From NCBI RefSeq assembly GCF_001666755.1, contig NZ_LZJC01000039.1, forward strand, positions 46,475 to 110,474: 64,000 nt of DNA, given 5' to 3'. This DNA comes from Mycobacterium sp. E1214. GTDB lineage: Bacteria; Actinomycetota; Actinomycetes; Mycobacteriales; Mycobacteriaceae. Below are positions 8,306 to 19,374 of this stretch, in pieces (the first letter of the stretch is position 1; each line of letters starts with the position of its first letter). The translations under genes were made by a program, and so were the position numbers. Below the pieces are notes generated by a model. That model worked only from the letters and a program-made list of their open reading frames with translations, did no database searches and had not been told where the DNA came from.

Positions 8306-9065
8306 GGTGCGACGGGGCGGCCTGCAGGTGTGGGCGCCGTCGGTGGTGCCCCCCATCGGGGTCGAGCTGTCCAGCGAGCAGGCGCTTGCAGTGGCCTTCC
8401 GGCACCTGGCCGCCATCGGGTTCGCCGAGAACATGGCCGGGCACATCACCTGGCAGCGCGACGGCCAGTCGCACCTGTTGGTCAATCCGTGGGGCCTGTG
8501 GTGGCAGGAACTCACCGCCTCCGACATCTGCGAGGTGGACAGCGAAGCCCGGGTGGTGCGCGGGCGGTGGGACGTCACCCCGGCCATCCACATCCACACC
8601 GAGTTGCACCGCGTCCGCGACGACGCCCGGGTCGTCATCCACAACCATCCGTACTACGTCTGTGTGCTCGCCGCCCTGGGCAGGCTGCCCGAACTGGTGC
8701 ACCAGACCGGTGCCCTGTTCCTCGACGACCTGTGCCTGGTCGACAGCTACGACGGTGAGATCGACAGCCCCGCCCGCGCCGCCGAGCTCGCGGCCCGCAT
8801 CGGCGGCGCGAACCTGACGATCCTGGCCAACCACGGCGTCATCGCCACGGGCCGCAGCCTGCCCGAGGCCGTGTACCGCGCGGCATCGATCGAACGGGTC
8901 TGCAAGCTGGCCTACGACGTGCTGTTGACCGGCCGGGAGCCGGTGCCGATGAACTGGGCGGACCTGGTCGGTGTGCAGCGGTCCCTGATCGAACGCGCCG
9001 CCGACGTGTACTGGGCGGGTGCGGCCAGAATGACCATCAAGGGCGACCCCGAGGTGCTGACGTGA
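8292..9065 (+). CDS. Class II aldolase/adducin family protein
   Basis: A 257-residue protein with the zinc-histidine layout of class II aldolases: NMAGHIT near 46, HIHTEL near 98, IHNHPYY near 116 and ILANHGVI near 178. The family performs retro-aldol cleavage of hydroxy-keto compounds or sugar phosphates, or decarboxylation, using a divalent metal. A GGAGGG Shine-Dalgarno lies at 8281-8286, inside the 3' end of the upstream CoA ligase, which supports translation coupling. The downstream amidohydrolase could belong to the same pathway, but a 421-bp repeat-bearing gap separates them. Confidence 0.85.
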   Translation: MSAREVRRGGLQVWAPSVVPPIGVELSSEQALAVAFRHLAAIGFAENMAGHITWQRDGQSHLLVNPWGLWWQELTASDICEVDSEARVVRGRWDVTPAIHIHTELHRVRDDARVVIHNHPYYVCVLAALGRLPELVHQTGALFLDDLCLVDSYDGEIDSPARAAELAARIGGANLTILANHGVIATGRSLPEAVYRAASIERVCKLAYDVLLTGREPVPMNWADLVGVQRSLIERAADVYWAGAARMTIKGDPEVLT

Positions 9066-9486
9066 GCGCTGGGTCCCGCGCCGCGTGGGCTCGGCCACCG
9101 GGCCTGCCGGGCTCGGCCACCGGGCCGGGACCATTTGGCTTTTCGCCCGCCTCACAGCGACAACGTCGCCGCTCCGCGCGACCCGGCCCCGGTTGTCGCT
9201 GTGAGGCGGGCACTTTGCGTCGTGCCCCCGGAGAGGGCCGATGGTTGCGCAAGCAGGCGTTGGCCGAGGCAAGGCCGATCGGACCGGGCGGGGTCGACCG
9301 GCCAGCCACGGCCGGACCGGCCACGCAAGGCCGGACCGGCGCGGGGGAATCTGCACCGGCCAGGCCGCCCGAGGCCGGACCGGCGCTCCGCGCCACCCGG
9401 GCGGTTGTCGCTGTGAGGCGGGCACTTCGCGTGGTGCCCCGGGACAGGGCCGAGGCAGTGGCGCCGCCCGGCGAGGAAAGTGACGT
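9066..9486 (+). other. Non-coding spacer rich in repeats
   Basis: The 421 bp between the aldolase and amidohydrolase genes holds no credible gene: open frames exist on both strands but are Arg/Pro/Gly-rich by composition only. It contains tandem copies of a CTCGGCCACCGGGCC phrase near 9089-9126, the palindromic element listed separately, and a GGAAAG ribosome site for the amidohydrolase at its right end. Confidence 0.6.
9145..9423. repeat. Palindromic intergenic repeat, three arms
   Basis: Two 20-bp arms, 9145-9164 and 9192-9211, are perfect inverted complements around a 27-bp loop. A third copy of the right arm (GTTGTCGCTGTGAGGCGGGC) lies at 9404-9423. The right-arm copies sit in longer direct repeats of about 75 bp (near 9170-9243 and 9384-9457), sharing CGCTCCGCGC, ACCCGG and GTGCCCC phrases. 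It resembles REP/BIME-like intergenic elements and carries no transposase. Confidence 0.7.
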
Positions 9487-10755
9487 ATGAAATCCATCGA
9501 CGACCTGGCCGCGAATCTCAACTTCACCACCGCCAAGACCGGTGCGGTCCGCTCGGTCAGCTTCCTGCCCGACCCACCCCGGGCGCAGCGCCGCTACACG
9601 GTGATCTCGGTGGACGACCACATCGTCGAACCCCCGGACACCTTTGCCGGGCGCCTGCCGCGGCGCTTCGCCGACCGGGCCCCGCGCGTCGTCGACACCG
9701 AGTCCGGCGGCCAGACCTGGGTGTACGACGGCCATGAACTGCCCAACGTGGGCTTCAATGCGGTGGTCGGACGGCCGGTCGCGGAGTACGGCTTCGAACC
9801 GGTCCGGTTCGACGAGATGCGCAGGGGCGCCTGGGATATTCACGAACGCGTCAAGGACATGGACCTCAACGGGGTCTACGCCTCGCTCAACTTCCCGTCC
9901 TTCCTGCCTGGATTCGCGGGCCAGCGCCTACAGCAGGTCACCCACGACCGCGACCTGGCGTTGGCCTGTGTCCGCGCGTGGAACGACTGGCACCTCGAGG
10001 CGTGGGCCGGCCCCTATCCCGAGCGCATCATTCCGTGCCAGCTGCCGTGGCTGCTCGATCCCGAGATCGGCGCGCGGCACATCTACGAGAACGCCGAACG
10101 CGGTTTTCGCGCCGTCTCGTTCAGCGAAAACCCCGCGATGCTCGGTCTGCCGAGCATCCACACCGGTCACTGGGATCCGATGATGGCGGCGTGCGCCGAG
10201 ACCGGCACGGTGGTGAATCTGCACATCGGGTCGTCCGGCTCGTCCCCGGCCACGACCGAAGACGCACCGCCCGACGTCCAAGGCGTCCTGTTCTTCGCCT
10301 ACGCGATCTCCGCGGCGGTCGACTGGCTGTACTCCGGGCTGCCCAGCCGATTCCCGGACCTCAGGATCTGCCTGTCAGAGGGCGGAATCGGTTGGGTGGC
10401 AGGACTTCTCGATCGCCTCGACCACATGCTCAGCTACCACGCCATGTACGGCACCTGGCAACGCCTCGGCGAATCCCTCTCGCCCGCCGAGGTGTTGACG
10501 CGCAACTTCTGGTTCTGCGCGGTCGAGGACAAGTCGTCGTTCGTGCAGCGCGACCGCATCGGCGTGGACAACATCATGCTCGAGTCGGACTACCCGCACT
10601 GCGATTCCACCTGGCCGCATACCCAAGAGTCACTGCATGAACAGATCGGTGACCTGCCGGCCGACGTGATCCGGAAGCTTGCGTGGGAGAACGCCTCTCG
10701 GCTCTACCAACACCCCGTGCCGGTCGCCGTGCAGCGCGATCCCGACGCCTTCTGA
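9487..10755 (+). CDS. Amidohydrolase-2 family metal-dependent hydrolase
   Basis: A 422-residue TIM-barrel hydrolase of the amidohydrolase-2 (ACMSD-like) group. The metal motif is VDDHIVEP near 41-48, followed by VVNLHIGSSG near 240 and the late ESDYPHCDSTWP near 365-376, which holds the conserved Asp. Members decarboxylate or hydrolyse ring-derived acids, and many actinobacterial copies lie in catabolic clusters. The ATG has a GGAAAG ribosome site. Its stop overlaps the start of the methyltransferase gene (TGATG), so the two are co-translated. Confidence 0.85.
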   Translation: MKSIDDLAANLNFTTAKTGAVRSVSFLPDPPRAQRRYTVISVDDHIVEPPDTFAGRLPRRFADRAPRVVDTESGGQTWVYDGHELPNVGFNAVVGRPVAEYGFEPVRFDEMRRGAWDIHERVKDMDLNGVYASLNFPSFLPGFAGQRLQQVTHDRDLALACVRAWNDWHLEAWAGPYPERIIPCQLPWLLDPEIGARHIYENAERGFRAVSFSENPAMLGLPSIHTGHWDPMMAACAETGTVVNLHIGSSGSSPATTEDAPPDVQGVLFFAYAISAAVDWLYSGLPSRFPDLRICLSEGGIGWVAGLLDRLDHMLSYHAMYGTWQRLGESLSPAEVLTRNFWFCAVEDKSSFVQRDRIGVDNIMLESDYPHCDSTWPHTQESLHEQIGDLPADVIRKLAWENASRLYQHPVPVAVQRDPDAF

Positions 10756-11564
10756 TGGGCACCGTCGACTTCAGCTCCGTTGCGTGGGGTTCGGTGGAGT
10801 GGACCAACCTGGTGACGCTGTACCTGCGGGCATACGAAAGTCGTTCGAGGAAGCCCATTTTAGGGGATACGGCGGCCGCCGCGGCCGTGGATCGGATCGA
10901 CTACGACTTCGCGCGGATCCGGCGCACCACCTTGCCGGTGTCGAATCAGTATCTGGTCGCCCTGCGGGCCAGACAACTCGACGACTGGTCGGCCGCCTTC
11001 CTCGGTCGTCATCACGACGCGGTGGTCTTGCACCTGGGCTGTGGACTCGACAGCCGCGCCTTCCGGCTCGACGTGCCGGCCTCGGTCCTGTGGTTCGACG
11101 TCGACCAGCCGGACGTCGTCGCGCTGCGCCGCCGGCTCTACGACGACACGGACAGCTACCGGATGATCGGCTCCTCGGTGACCGACAGGGCCTGGCTGGA
11201 CGCGGTGCCGACCGGACGGCCCACCCTCGTGGTCGCCGAGGGCCTGTTGATGTACCTCGGCGAGGATCAGGTGCGCCGGCTGCTGTGTCGCCTGGCCGAT
11301 CGGTTCGGGGGCGGGGAAATGCTGTTCGACACCCTCTCGCCGTGGGCCCCGCGACTGTCGAGGCTCTTCACCCGGGGCATCGTCAAATGGGGCCTCGCCG
11401 ACGCGCGGGCGATCGAGGCGTGGGACCCGCGGCTACGCCTGGTGCAGCGGTCGCCGGCGCTGGCCGGCTGGCAACGCATCCCGTCAGCGCCCGTGCGATT
11501 GATCTACCGTTCGATGTGGGCGACGGCCCGCCACTACGACGTGCTCAACCGTTTTCGCTTCTAG
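10755..11564 (+). CDS. Class I SAM-dependent methyltransferase (leucine carboxyl methyltransferase-like)
   Basis: A 269-residue methyltransferase with the SAM-binding glycine motif VLHLGCGLDSRAFRL near 92, the acidic motif WFDVDQPDVV near 112, and VVAEGLLMYL near 159, typical of the LCMT/PpmA-like group abundant in mycobacteria. It probably O-methylates a small molecule. Start and upstream stop share one base, so it is coupled to the amidohydrolase. The next gene is convergent, 5 bp away, with no terminator visible. Confidence 0.85.
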   Translation: MGTVDFSSVAWGSVEWTNLVTLYLRAYESRSRKPILGDTAAAAAVDRIDYDFARIRRTTLPVSNQYLVALRARQLDDWSAAFLGRHHDAVVLHLGCGLDSRAFRLDVPASVLWFDVDQPDVVALRRRLYDDTDSYRMIGSSVTDRAWLDAVPTGRPTLVVAEGLLMYLGEDQVRRLLCRLADRFGGGEMLFDTLSPWAPRLSRLFTRGIVKWGLADARAIEAWDPRLRLVQRSPALAGWQRIPSAPVRLIYRSMWATARHYDVLNRFRF

Positions 11565-11569
11565 AGCCG

Positions 11570-14303
<2,734 letters not shown>

Positions 14304-14334
14304 CGGCCGGTCCACCGCTTAAGCTGGGAGCCTG

Positions 14335-15558
14335 ATGAGCGAGACAACCACCTGCGCGGTCGTCGGCGGCGGCCCGGCCGGAATGGTCCTCGGGTTGCTG
14401 CTGGCCCGGGCGGGCGTCGCTGTCACCCTGCTGGAAAAGCACGGCGACTTCCTGCGGGACTTCCGCGGTGACACCGTGCATCCGACGACGCTGCGGCTCC
14501 TCGACGAACTGGGCCTGGGGGAGCGGTTCGCCGCACTGCCCTACAGCCCGTTGCGTAGGGGCACCTTCGAATCGGGTGGGCGTTCGGTGACCTATCTGGA
14601 CTTCGAGCGTCTCCACCTACCGCACCGGTACATCGCGATGGTGCCCCAATGGGATCTACTCAATCTGCTCGCCGAAACCGCCCGAGCTGAGCCGTCTTTC
14701 AGCTTACGGATGCGGACCGAGGTGACCGGCCTGCTGCGCGAAGGCGACCGGGTGACCGGCGTGCGTTATGTGGGCGACGACGGACCCGGCGAGTTGCGGG
14801 CCGACCTGACGGTGGGGTGCGACGGCCGGTGGTCGGTCGTGCGCCGCGAGGCCTGCCTGCGCGCCCGCGAGTACCCGGTCGGGTTCGACGTCTGGTGGTT
14901 CAAGCTACCGAGGGAGGGCACCACCGAGCACTCCTTTCTGCCGCGCCTCGGCCCGGGCAAGGCGTTGGGAGTGATACCCCGCGAGGACTACAACCAGGTC
15001 GCCTACATCGGGCCGAAGGGCACCGATGCGGAGCTGCGCGCGCGGGGCCTCGAGGCGTTCCGCCGGGACCTCGCCGCGTTGCTGCCCGACATGCCGGCCT
15101 CGGTGGCCGCGCTGCAGTCCATGGACGACGTCAAACACCTCGACGTCCGCGTGAATCGGTTGCGCCGCTGGCACACCGACGGCCTGCTGTGCATCGGCGA
15201 CGCCGCCCACGCCATGTCACCGCTGGGCGGTGTCGGCATCAACCTGGCCATCCAGGACGCCGTCGCCGCGGCCACGATCCTCGCCGAGCCGCTGCTGCGC
15301 GGGCGGGTCACCAACCGCGATCTGGCGGCCGTCCGCCGCCGCCGGGCCTTCCCGGCCGCGGTGACGCAGGCGGTGCAGCGGGTGCTGCAGGCCGCCCTGC
15401 TCAGGCGGTTGTTCCGCGGATCCGCCCCGGTGCCCCCGGCCGTCCTGTTCACCGCGCTGCGACGGCTGCCGTGGCTGTCCGCGGTCCCCGCGTACTTCGT
15501 CGGGGTCGGCGTCCGCCCCGAGCATGCGCCGGCCTTCGCCCGCCGGCCGCCCCGCTGA
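14335..15558 (+). CDS. FAD-dependent aromatic-type monooxygenase
   Basis: A 407-residue class A flavoprotein hydroxylase. The dinucleotide fold VVGGGPAGMVLGLLLARAG is at residues 9-27, the second FAD/NADPH motif TVGCDGRWSVVR is near 160, and the GD motif CIGDAAHAMSPLGGVGINLA is near 286. Family members (PHBH, TfdB and PgaE types) hydroxylate phenolic or polyketide rings using NAD(P)H and O2. It follows the sulfatase by 31 bp on the same strand and could share its transcript, although TAAGCT at 14320-14325 could give it its own promoter; GGGAG serves as ribosome site. Confidence 0.88.
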   Translation: MSETTTCAVVGGGPAGMVLGLLLARAGVAVTLLEKHGDFLRDFRGDTVHPTTLRLLDELGLGERFAALPYSPLRRGTFESGGRSVTYLDFERLHLPHRYIAMVPQWDLLNLLAETARAEPSFSLRMRTEVTGLLREGDRVTGVRYVGDDGPGELRADLTVGCDGRWSVVRREACLRAREYPVGFDVWWFKLPREGTTEHSFLPRLGPGKALGVIPREDYNQVAYIGPKGTDAELRARGLEAFRRDLAALLPDMPASVAALQSMDDVKHLDVRVNRLRRWHTDGLLCIGDAAHAMSPLGGVGINLAIQDAVAAATILAEPLLRGRVTNRDLAAVRRRRAFPAAVTQAVQRVLQAALLRRLFRGSAPVPPAVLFTALRRLPWLSAVPAYFVGVGVRPEHAPAFARRPPR

Positions 15559-15579
15559 CCGGTTGCGGCCCAGGGAATC

Positions 15580-16224
15580 TCATGCGGTGCGGCCGGCAAG
15601 CTGCGCCAGCCGGTCCGCGTCCCGCGCCGTCTGGGTGGTCAGCGCTATCCGCCCCGAGGAGACCGGCTCCTCGATGATCGGAGCCTCCACCACGAGGTTG
15701 TCGCGGATGAAGGCGACGTGGTCCTTCAGGTGCTCCGCGGTGAAGGCGGCCCACGCGGTGGCCGACGGCGCGTCCAGGATCAGCGTGACCTCATAGAAGT
15801 CGGAGGTCAGCGACTTCGGCGGGTCGACGTGGATCAGCCCGAGCTGCAAGGTTTCGGGGCCGAGCGTGTAGACGGTGGTCTTGTCGAGATCGCAGGTGGT
15901 CAGGGCGGCCGTGGGCCCCACCGGGGCGGCCGGGTTCGTCGCGGGGCATTTGCCGCCGATCGTCGGCTGCGACTTGATGACGGGTCGGACCGGCAGCGGC
16001 GCGATGTGCGCCGGCGGCGGTGCGGGGGCGGTCGCGGCCGTCGTGGCGTGGGTCGTCGTCGGCGGGCTGGGCGACGTGGACGTGGACGGGTGCGGGGGCT
16101 GATGCGCGGGCGCGCAACCGCAGACCGCCGCGACGACCAGGCCGGCGCAGGCAAATCCCCGGCGTGGGGCCCGCGCGCCGTGAACTTCCGTCGCGGGTCG
16201 CCGGTACCTGGAGTCGGTATTCAC
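15580..16224 (-). CDS. Lipoprotein with SecD P1-head-like domain
   Basis: A 214-residue predicted lipoprotein. An Arg-rich N-terminus precedes the hydrophobic segment CAGLVVAAVCGC, whose VAAVC/AVCGC end is a plausible lipobox. A Thr/Pro/Ser-rich linker follows. The C-terminal about 100 residues (LTSDFYEVTLILDAPSATAW to the end, with VVEAPIIEEPVSSGRIAL) match the P1-head subdomain of SecD, which mycobacteria also carry as a free-standing lipoprotein domain. It should be anchored outside the plasma membrane. A role in protein export is only an analogy. GTG at 16224 is my start; an in-frame ATG at 16272 is the alternative. Confidence 0.7.
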   Translation of the reverse strand: MNTDSRYRRPATEVHGARAPRRGFACAGLVVAAVCGCAPAHQPPHPSTSTSPSPPTTTHATTAATAPAPPPAHIAPLPVRPVIKSQPTIGGKCPATNPAAPVGPTAALTTCDLDKTTVYTLGPETLQLGLIHVDPPKSLTSDFYEVTLILDAPSATAWAAFTAEHLKDHVAFIRDNLVVEAPIIEEPVSSGRIALTTQTARDADRLAQLAGRTA

Positions 16225-16317
16225 GCGAAAAAGCTTTCGCCGCGCCGCTGCCGGCATTTCCGAGGAAGTCATCTGTTCTGTTCGGCGTGCGGATTCATCG
16301 AGCGGCAGCCCTTTGCC

Positions 16318-16342
16318 GACACTACGAATATAGAGTAGTGTC
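16318..16342. promoter_or_regulatory. TetR-type operator palindrome upstream of its own gene
   Basis: Perfect 8-bp inverted repeat GACACTAC (16318-16325) and GTAGTGTC (16335-16342) around a 9-bp AT-rich centre that includes TATAGAGT, a likely -10 region. The symmetry, length (25 bp) and position 17 bp before the TetR start suggest autoregulation. Confidence 0.65.
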
Positions 16343-16359
16343 TCGGTCTGAGATTCAAC

Positions 16360-17046
16360 GTGGACAAGCGACGAAAGCCTAACCCCGCGGAGCGCCGACG
16401 CGACCTATGCGATGCGGCGATTCAGTTATTGGCCGACGACGGGGCCAAAGGGCTGAGCCATCTGAAGGTCGACCGCAGCGCCGGCGTGCCCGACGGGACG
16501 ACGTCTTTCTACTTCCGTACCCGATCGGCGTTGCTGCGGGCGGTCGCCGAACGGCTCGCCGAACTCGACCTTGCGGAGCTGCAGGCGGTGGCCGACAGTC
16601 CCGATCCGGCCGCCGGCGATCCCGCGCCCTCGCGGCTGTCTCAGGTGGTGATCCAGGCCGGCAACGGCCCGCAACTGCTGCGGACCCGGGCGCGCTACGA
16701 GCTGACCATGCAGGCCACCCGCGACCCGGCGCTGGCCGCGATCCTGCAGCAAGCCACGGATGCCTTTACCAAACTGCACCAGGAAATCCTGGTGCACCTG
16801 ATGCCGCACGGCGCGCAGCTGGACCCGGCGGTGGTCGAAGACCTCAGCAACGTCACGCTGACCTTCATCAACGGGCTGCTGCAACGCTTCGCGCACGGCG
16901 ACCGCGTCATCGACAGCCCCGAACAACTCGACGCAACCCTGGCGGCCATCGCGACCGGGGTTCTCAAGAGCCGTGACAAGGGGCGGCTGACCCGGGCCGC
17001 CGGCCCCACGACGGGGCCCGGCCCGCGGGCGGCGCGTCGCGGCTGA
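16360..17046 (+). CDS. TetR-family transcriptional regulator
   Basis: A 228-residue repressor with an N-terminal TetR helix-turn-helix: RRRDLCDAAIQLLADDGAKG followed by DRSAGVPDGTTSFYFRTRSALL at about residues 35-60. The C-terminal ligand domain is all-helical and ends in a Gly/Pro/Arg tail. The GTG start lies 17 bp after a perfect 25-bp palindrome. The next gene on the same strand is the P450 that opens a six-gene catabolic operon, and a partial copy of the palindrome core lies in front of it, so this regulator probably controls that operon. The inducer is unknown, probably a pathway substrate or CoA ester. Confidence 0.88.
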   Translation: MDKRRKPNPAERRRDLCDAAIQLLADDGAKGLSHLKVDRSAGVPDGTTSFYFRTRSALLRAVAERLAELDLAELQAVADSPDPAAGDPAPSRLSQVVIQAGNGPQLLRTRARYELTMQATRDPALAAILQQATDAFTKLHQEILVHLMPHGAQLDPAVVEDLSNVTLTFINGLLQRFAHGDRVIDSPEQLDATLAAIATGVLKSRDKGRLTRAAGPTTGPGPRAARRG

Positions 17047-17104
17047 CCGTGGTTCCGACACGCGGTGCTTCGGGTCTTGCCATGGCAGTCCGCTGTATGG
17101 TTCT

Positions 17105-17119
17105 CTACGAGAATAGAGT
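17105..17119 (+). promoter_or_regulatory. Second copy of the TetR operator core / promoter
   Basis: CTACGAGAATAGAGT matches 13 of 15 bases of CTACGAATATAGAGT inside the palindrome at 16318-16342. It sits about 170 bp upstream of the P450 start, in the 245-bp gap with no gene. It could be a regulator half-site, a shared -10 region, or both; it is not itself a good palindrome. Confidence 0.5.
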
Positions 17120-17291
17120 TACTCCATGTTCTCGACCGCTTTTCTGCGAAGCCGGTGCGCATTGGCGGGGCGCCGCAATTAAGCGGAGTGTACAAATTGC
17201 CCGAACCGAATCCAGCGCTGCAACACTGGCAGCGTCAGCCCTGGTGTAGGTAGCGCGGGCGCCCGGAAACGGCAGCGCGAGGAGATATTTC

Positions 17292-18494
17292 GTGACAACG
17301 AGCACCGACAGCCACGTCCGGTTCGATCCCTACGACGTCGAACTCATTGCGGACCCGTATCCGATGTTCAAGCGCCTTCGCGACGAGGCGCCGCTGTACT
17401 ACAACGACGAATACGACTTCTATGCGCTGAGCCGTTATGCCGACGTCAACAAGGGGATCATCGACCACCAGACCTACAGCTCCGCCCGGGGCGTGATCAT
17501 GGAACTGATCAAGGCCAACCTCGAGATCCCGTCGGGCATGCTGATCTTCGAAGACCCGCCGATCCACGACGTGCACCGCAAACTGTTGTCGCGGATGTTC
17601 ACCCCCCGCAAGATCGCCGCGCTGGAACCGATGATCCGCGACTTCTGCGCGCAATCGCTGGATCCGCTGGTGGGTTCGGGGCGGTTCGACTTCGTCACCG
17701 ATCTCGGGGCCATCATGCCGATGAAGGTCATCAGCGCGCTGCTGGGGATACCCGAAGCCGACCAGGAGTACATCCGGGATCGCGGCAACGCTCAACTGCG
17801 AACCGAGCCGGGTCGGCCGATGAGCGCCGCCGAGCACGGCCTGTCGGTGGGTGAACAGTTCGAGGCCTACATCGACTGGCGCGCCGACAACCCGTCCGAT
17901 GACATCATGACCGAGCTGCTCAACGTCGAATTCGTCGACGAGACGAGCACCACCCGGCGGTTGCGGCGCGAAGAGATTCTCGTCTACCTCAACGTGGTGG
18001 CCGGGGCGGGCAACGAAACCACGACCCGCTTGATCGGCTGGGCCGGAAAGGTTCTCGCCGAGCACCCAGACCAGCGCCGCGACCTCGTGGCGAACCCCGC
18101 GCTGATCCCCCAGGCGATCGAGGAGCTGCTCCGTTTCGAACCGCCGGCGCCGCACATGGCCCGTTACGTCACCCGCGACGTCACCATCTACGACCAAACG
18201 GTGCCACAAGGCAGCGTGATGCTGATGCTGCTCGGGGCGGCATGCCGCGACGAGCGCCAATTCGGTCCCGATGCAGGCGATTTCAACATCCATCGTGCCG
18301 CCCGGCCACACTTGACCTTCAGCGTCGGCGCCCACTTCTGTCTCGGTTCGGCGCTGGCGCGGTTGGAAGGCCGCGTCGCGCTGGAGGAAATACTCAAACG
18401 CTTCCCGGAGTGGGAACTCGACCTGGCCAACGCCACCCTGAGCCCGACCTCGTCGGTGCGGGGCTGGGAGACCCTGCCCACGTTGGTGCCCTGA
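17292..18494 (+). CDS. Cytochrome P450, first gene of catabolic operon
   Basis: A 400-residue bacterial P450. The haem loop FSVGAHFCLG has its ligand Cys at 350, the I-helix oxygen motif is AGAGNETTT near 237, and the K-helix ExxR is in EELLRFEP. It would hydroxylate the pathway substrate with electrons from a ferredoxin that is not encoded in this operon. The GTG is preceded by GGAGATAT. Its stop overlaps the ATG of the SDR gene (TGATG). The operon continues for five more genes with overlaps or short gaps. The CYP family number cannot be given by eye. Confidence 0.92.
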   Translation: MTTSTDSHVRFDPYDVELIADPYPMFKRLRDEAPLYYNDEYDFYALSRYADVNKGIIDHQTYSSARGVIMELIKANLEIPSGMLIFEDPPIHDVHRKLLSRMFTPRKIAALEPMIRDFCAQSLDPLVGSGRFDFVTDLGAIMPMKVISALLGIPEADQEYIRDRGNAQLRTEPGRPMSAAEHGLSVGEQFEAYIDWRADNPSDDIMTELLNVEFVDETSTTRRLRREEILVYLNVVAGAGNETTTRLIGWAGKVLAEHPDQRRDLVANPALIPQAIEELLRFEPPAPHMARYVTRDVTIYDQTVPQGSVMLMLLGAACRDERQFGPDAGDFNIHRAARPHLTFSVGAHFCLGSALARLEGRVALEEILKRFPEWELDLANATLSPTSSVRGWETLPTLVP

Positions 18495-19342
18495 TGACCG
18501 GTGGGGTCGACGGCCGCGTCGCCGGCAAGGTCGCCTTCATCACCGGCGCCGCCCGGGGCCAGGGCCGCAGCCACGCGGTGCGCTTGGCCCAAGAAGGCGC
18601 CGACATCATCGCGATCGACGTGTGCGGACCCATCGAGAACCTGGCCTACCCGCATTCGACACCGGAGGACCTCGCCGAAACCGCCGACCTCGTCAAGGGA
18701 TTGGACCGGCGCATCGTCACCGCGCAGGTCGACGTGCGCGATTACGACGCGTTGCAGGCCGCGGTGGAGGACGGGGTCGAACAGCTCGGCCGGCTCGACA
18801 TCATCGTCGCCAATGCGGGCGTGGGCACCGACGGCCGCAGGTTGCACAAGATTCGCGAGAACGTCTGGCAGGACATGATCGACATCAACCTGACCGGTGT
18901 GTGGCACACCGTGAAGGCCGGCGTTCCGCACATCCTGTCGGGCGGACGCGGTGGTTCGATCGTGCTCACCAGCTCGGTCGGCGGCCGCAAGGCCTACCAG
19001 AACACCGGCCACTACGTGGCCGCCAAGCACGGCGTCATCGGGCTCATGCGGGCCTTCGCCGTCGAGCTCGGTCAGCACATGATTCGGGTCAACTCCGTGC
19101 TGCCCACGCAGGTCAGCACCACGATGGTCATGAACGACAACACGTTTCGGCTGTTCCGCCCCGACCTTGCCAACCCCGGGCCCGACGACTTCGCGCCCTT
19201 CTCCCAGATGATGCACACGCTGCCGGTGCCGTGGGTCGAACCCATCGACATCAGCAATGCCGTACTGTTTCTCGCCTCCGACGAATCACGCTATGTCACA
19301 GGCGTTTCGCTTCCCGTCGACGCGGGCAGCTTGCTCAAATAA
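18494..19342 (+). CDS. Mycofactocin-type short-chain dehydrogenase
   Basis: A 282-residue SDR with GRVAGKVAFITGAARGQGRS (residues 7-26) and an NAD-site IIAIDVCG, the hallmark opening of the mycofactocin-coupled SDR group (TIGR03971-like). The catalytic serine is in LTSSVG and Tyr/Lys in YVAAK. These enzymes hold NAD tightly and pass hydride to mycofactocin rather than free NAD. It would oxidise the alcohol made by the adjacent P450. A second member of the same group lies at 44362-45225. Start and P450 stop share a base. Confidence 0.88.
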   Translation: MTGGVDGRVAGKVAFITGAARGQGRSHAVRLAQEGADIIAIDVCGPIENLAYPHSTPEDLAETADLVKGLDRRIVTAQVDVRDYDALQAAVEDGVEQLGRLDIIVANAGVGTDGRRLHKIRENVWQDMIDINLTGVWHTVKAGVPHILSGGRGGSIVLTSSVGGRKAYQNTGHYVAAKHGVIGLMRAFAVELGQHMIRVNSVLPTQVSTTMVMNDNTFRLFRPDLANPGPDDFAPFSQMMHTLPVPWVEPIDISNAVLFLASDESRYVTGVSLPVDAGSLLK

Positions 19343-19374
19343 CTCAACTCATCACAACGAAGTGGAGAAAGCTC

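Noticed and set aside
9145..9423. CRISPR array
   Set aside because: Only three arms, two of them inverted, irregular spacing and no cas genes; it is a palindromic repeat.
9037..9843. Open frames on both strands through the repeat region
   Set aside because: Composition is Arg/Pro/Gly-rich without recognisable domains; the frames arise from GC-rich palindromes and the antisense of the amidohydrolase start.
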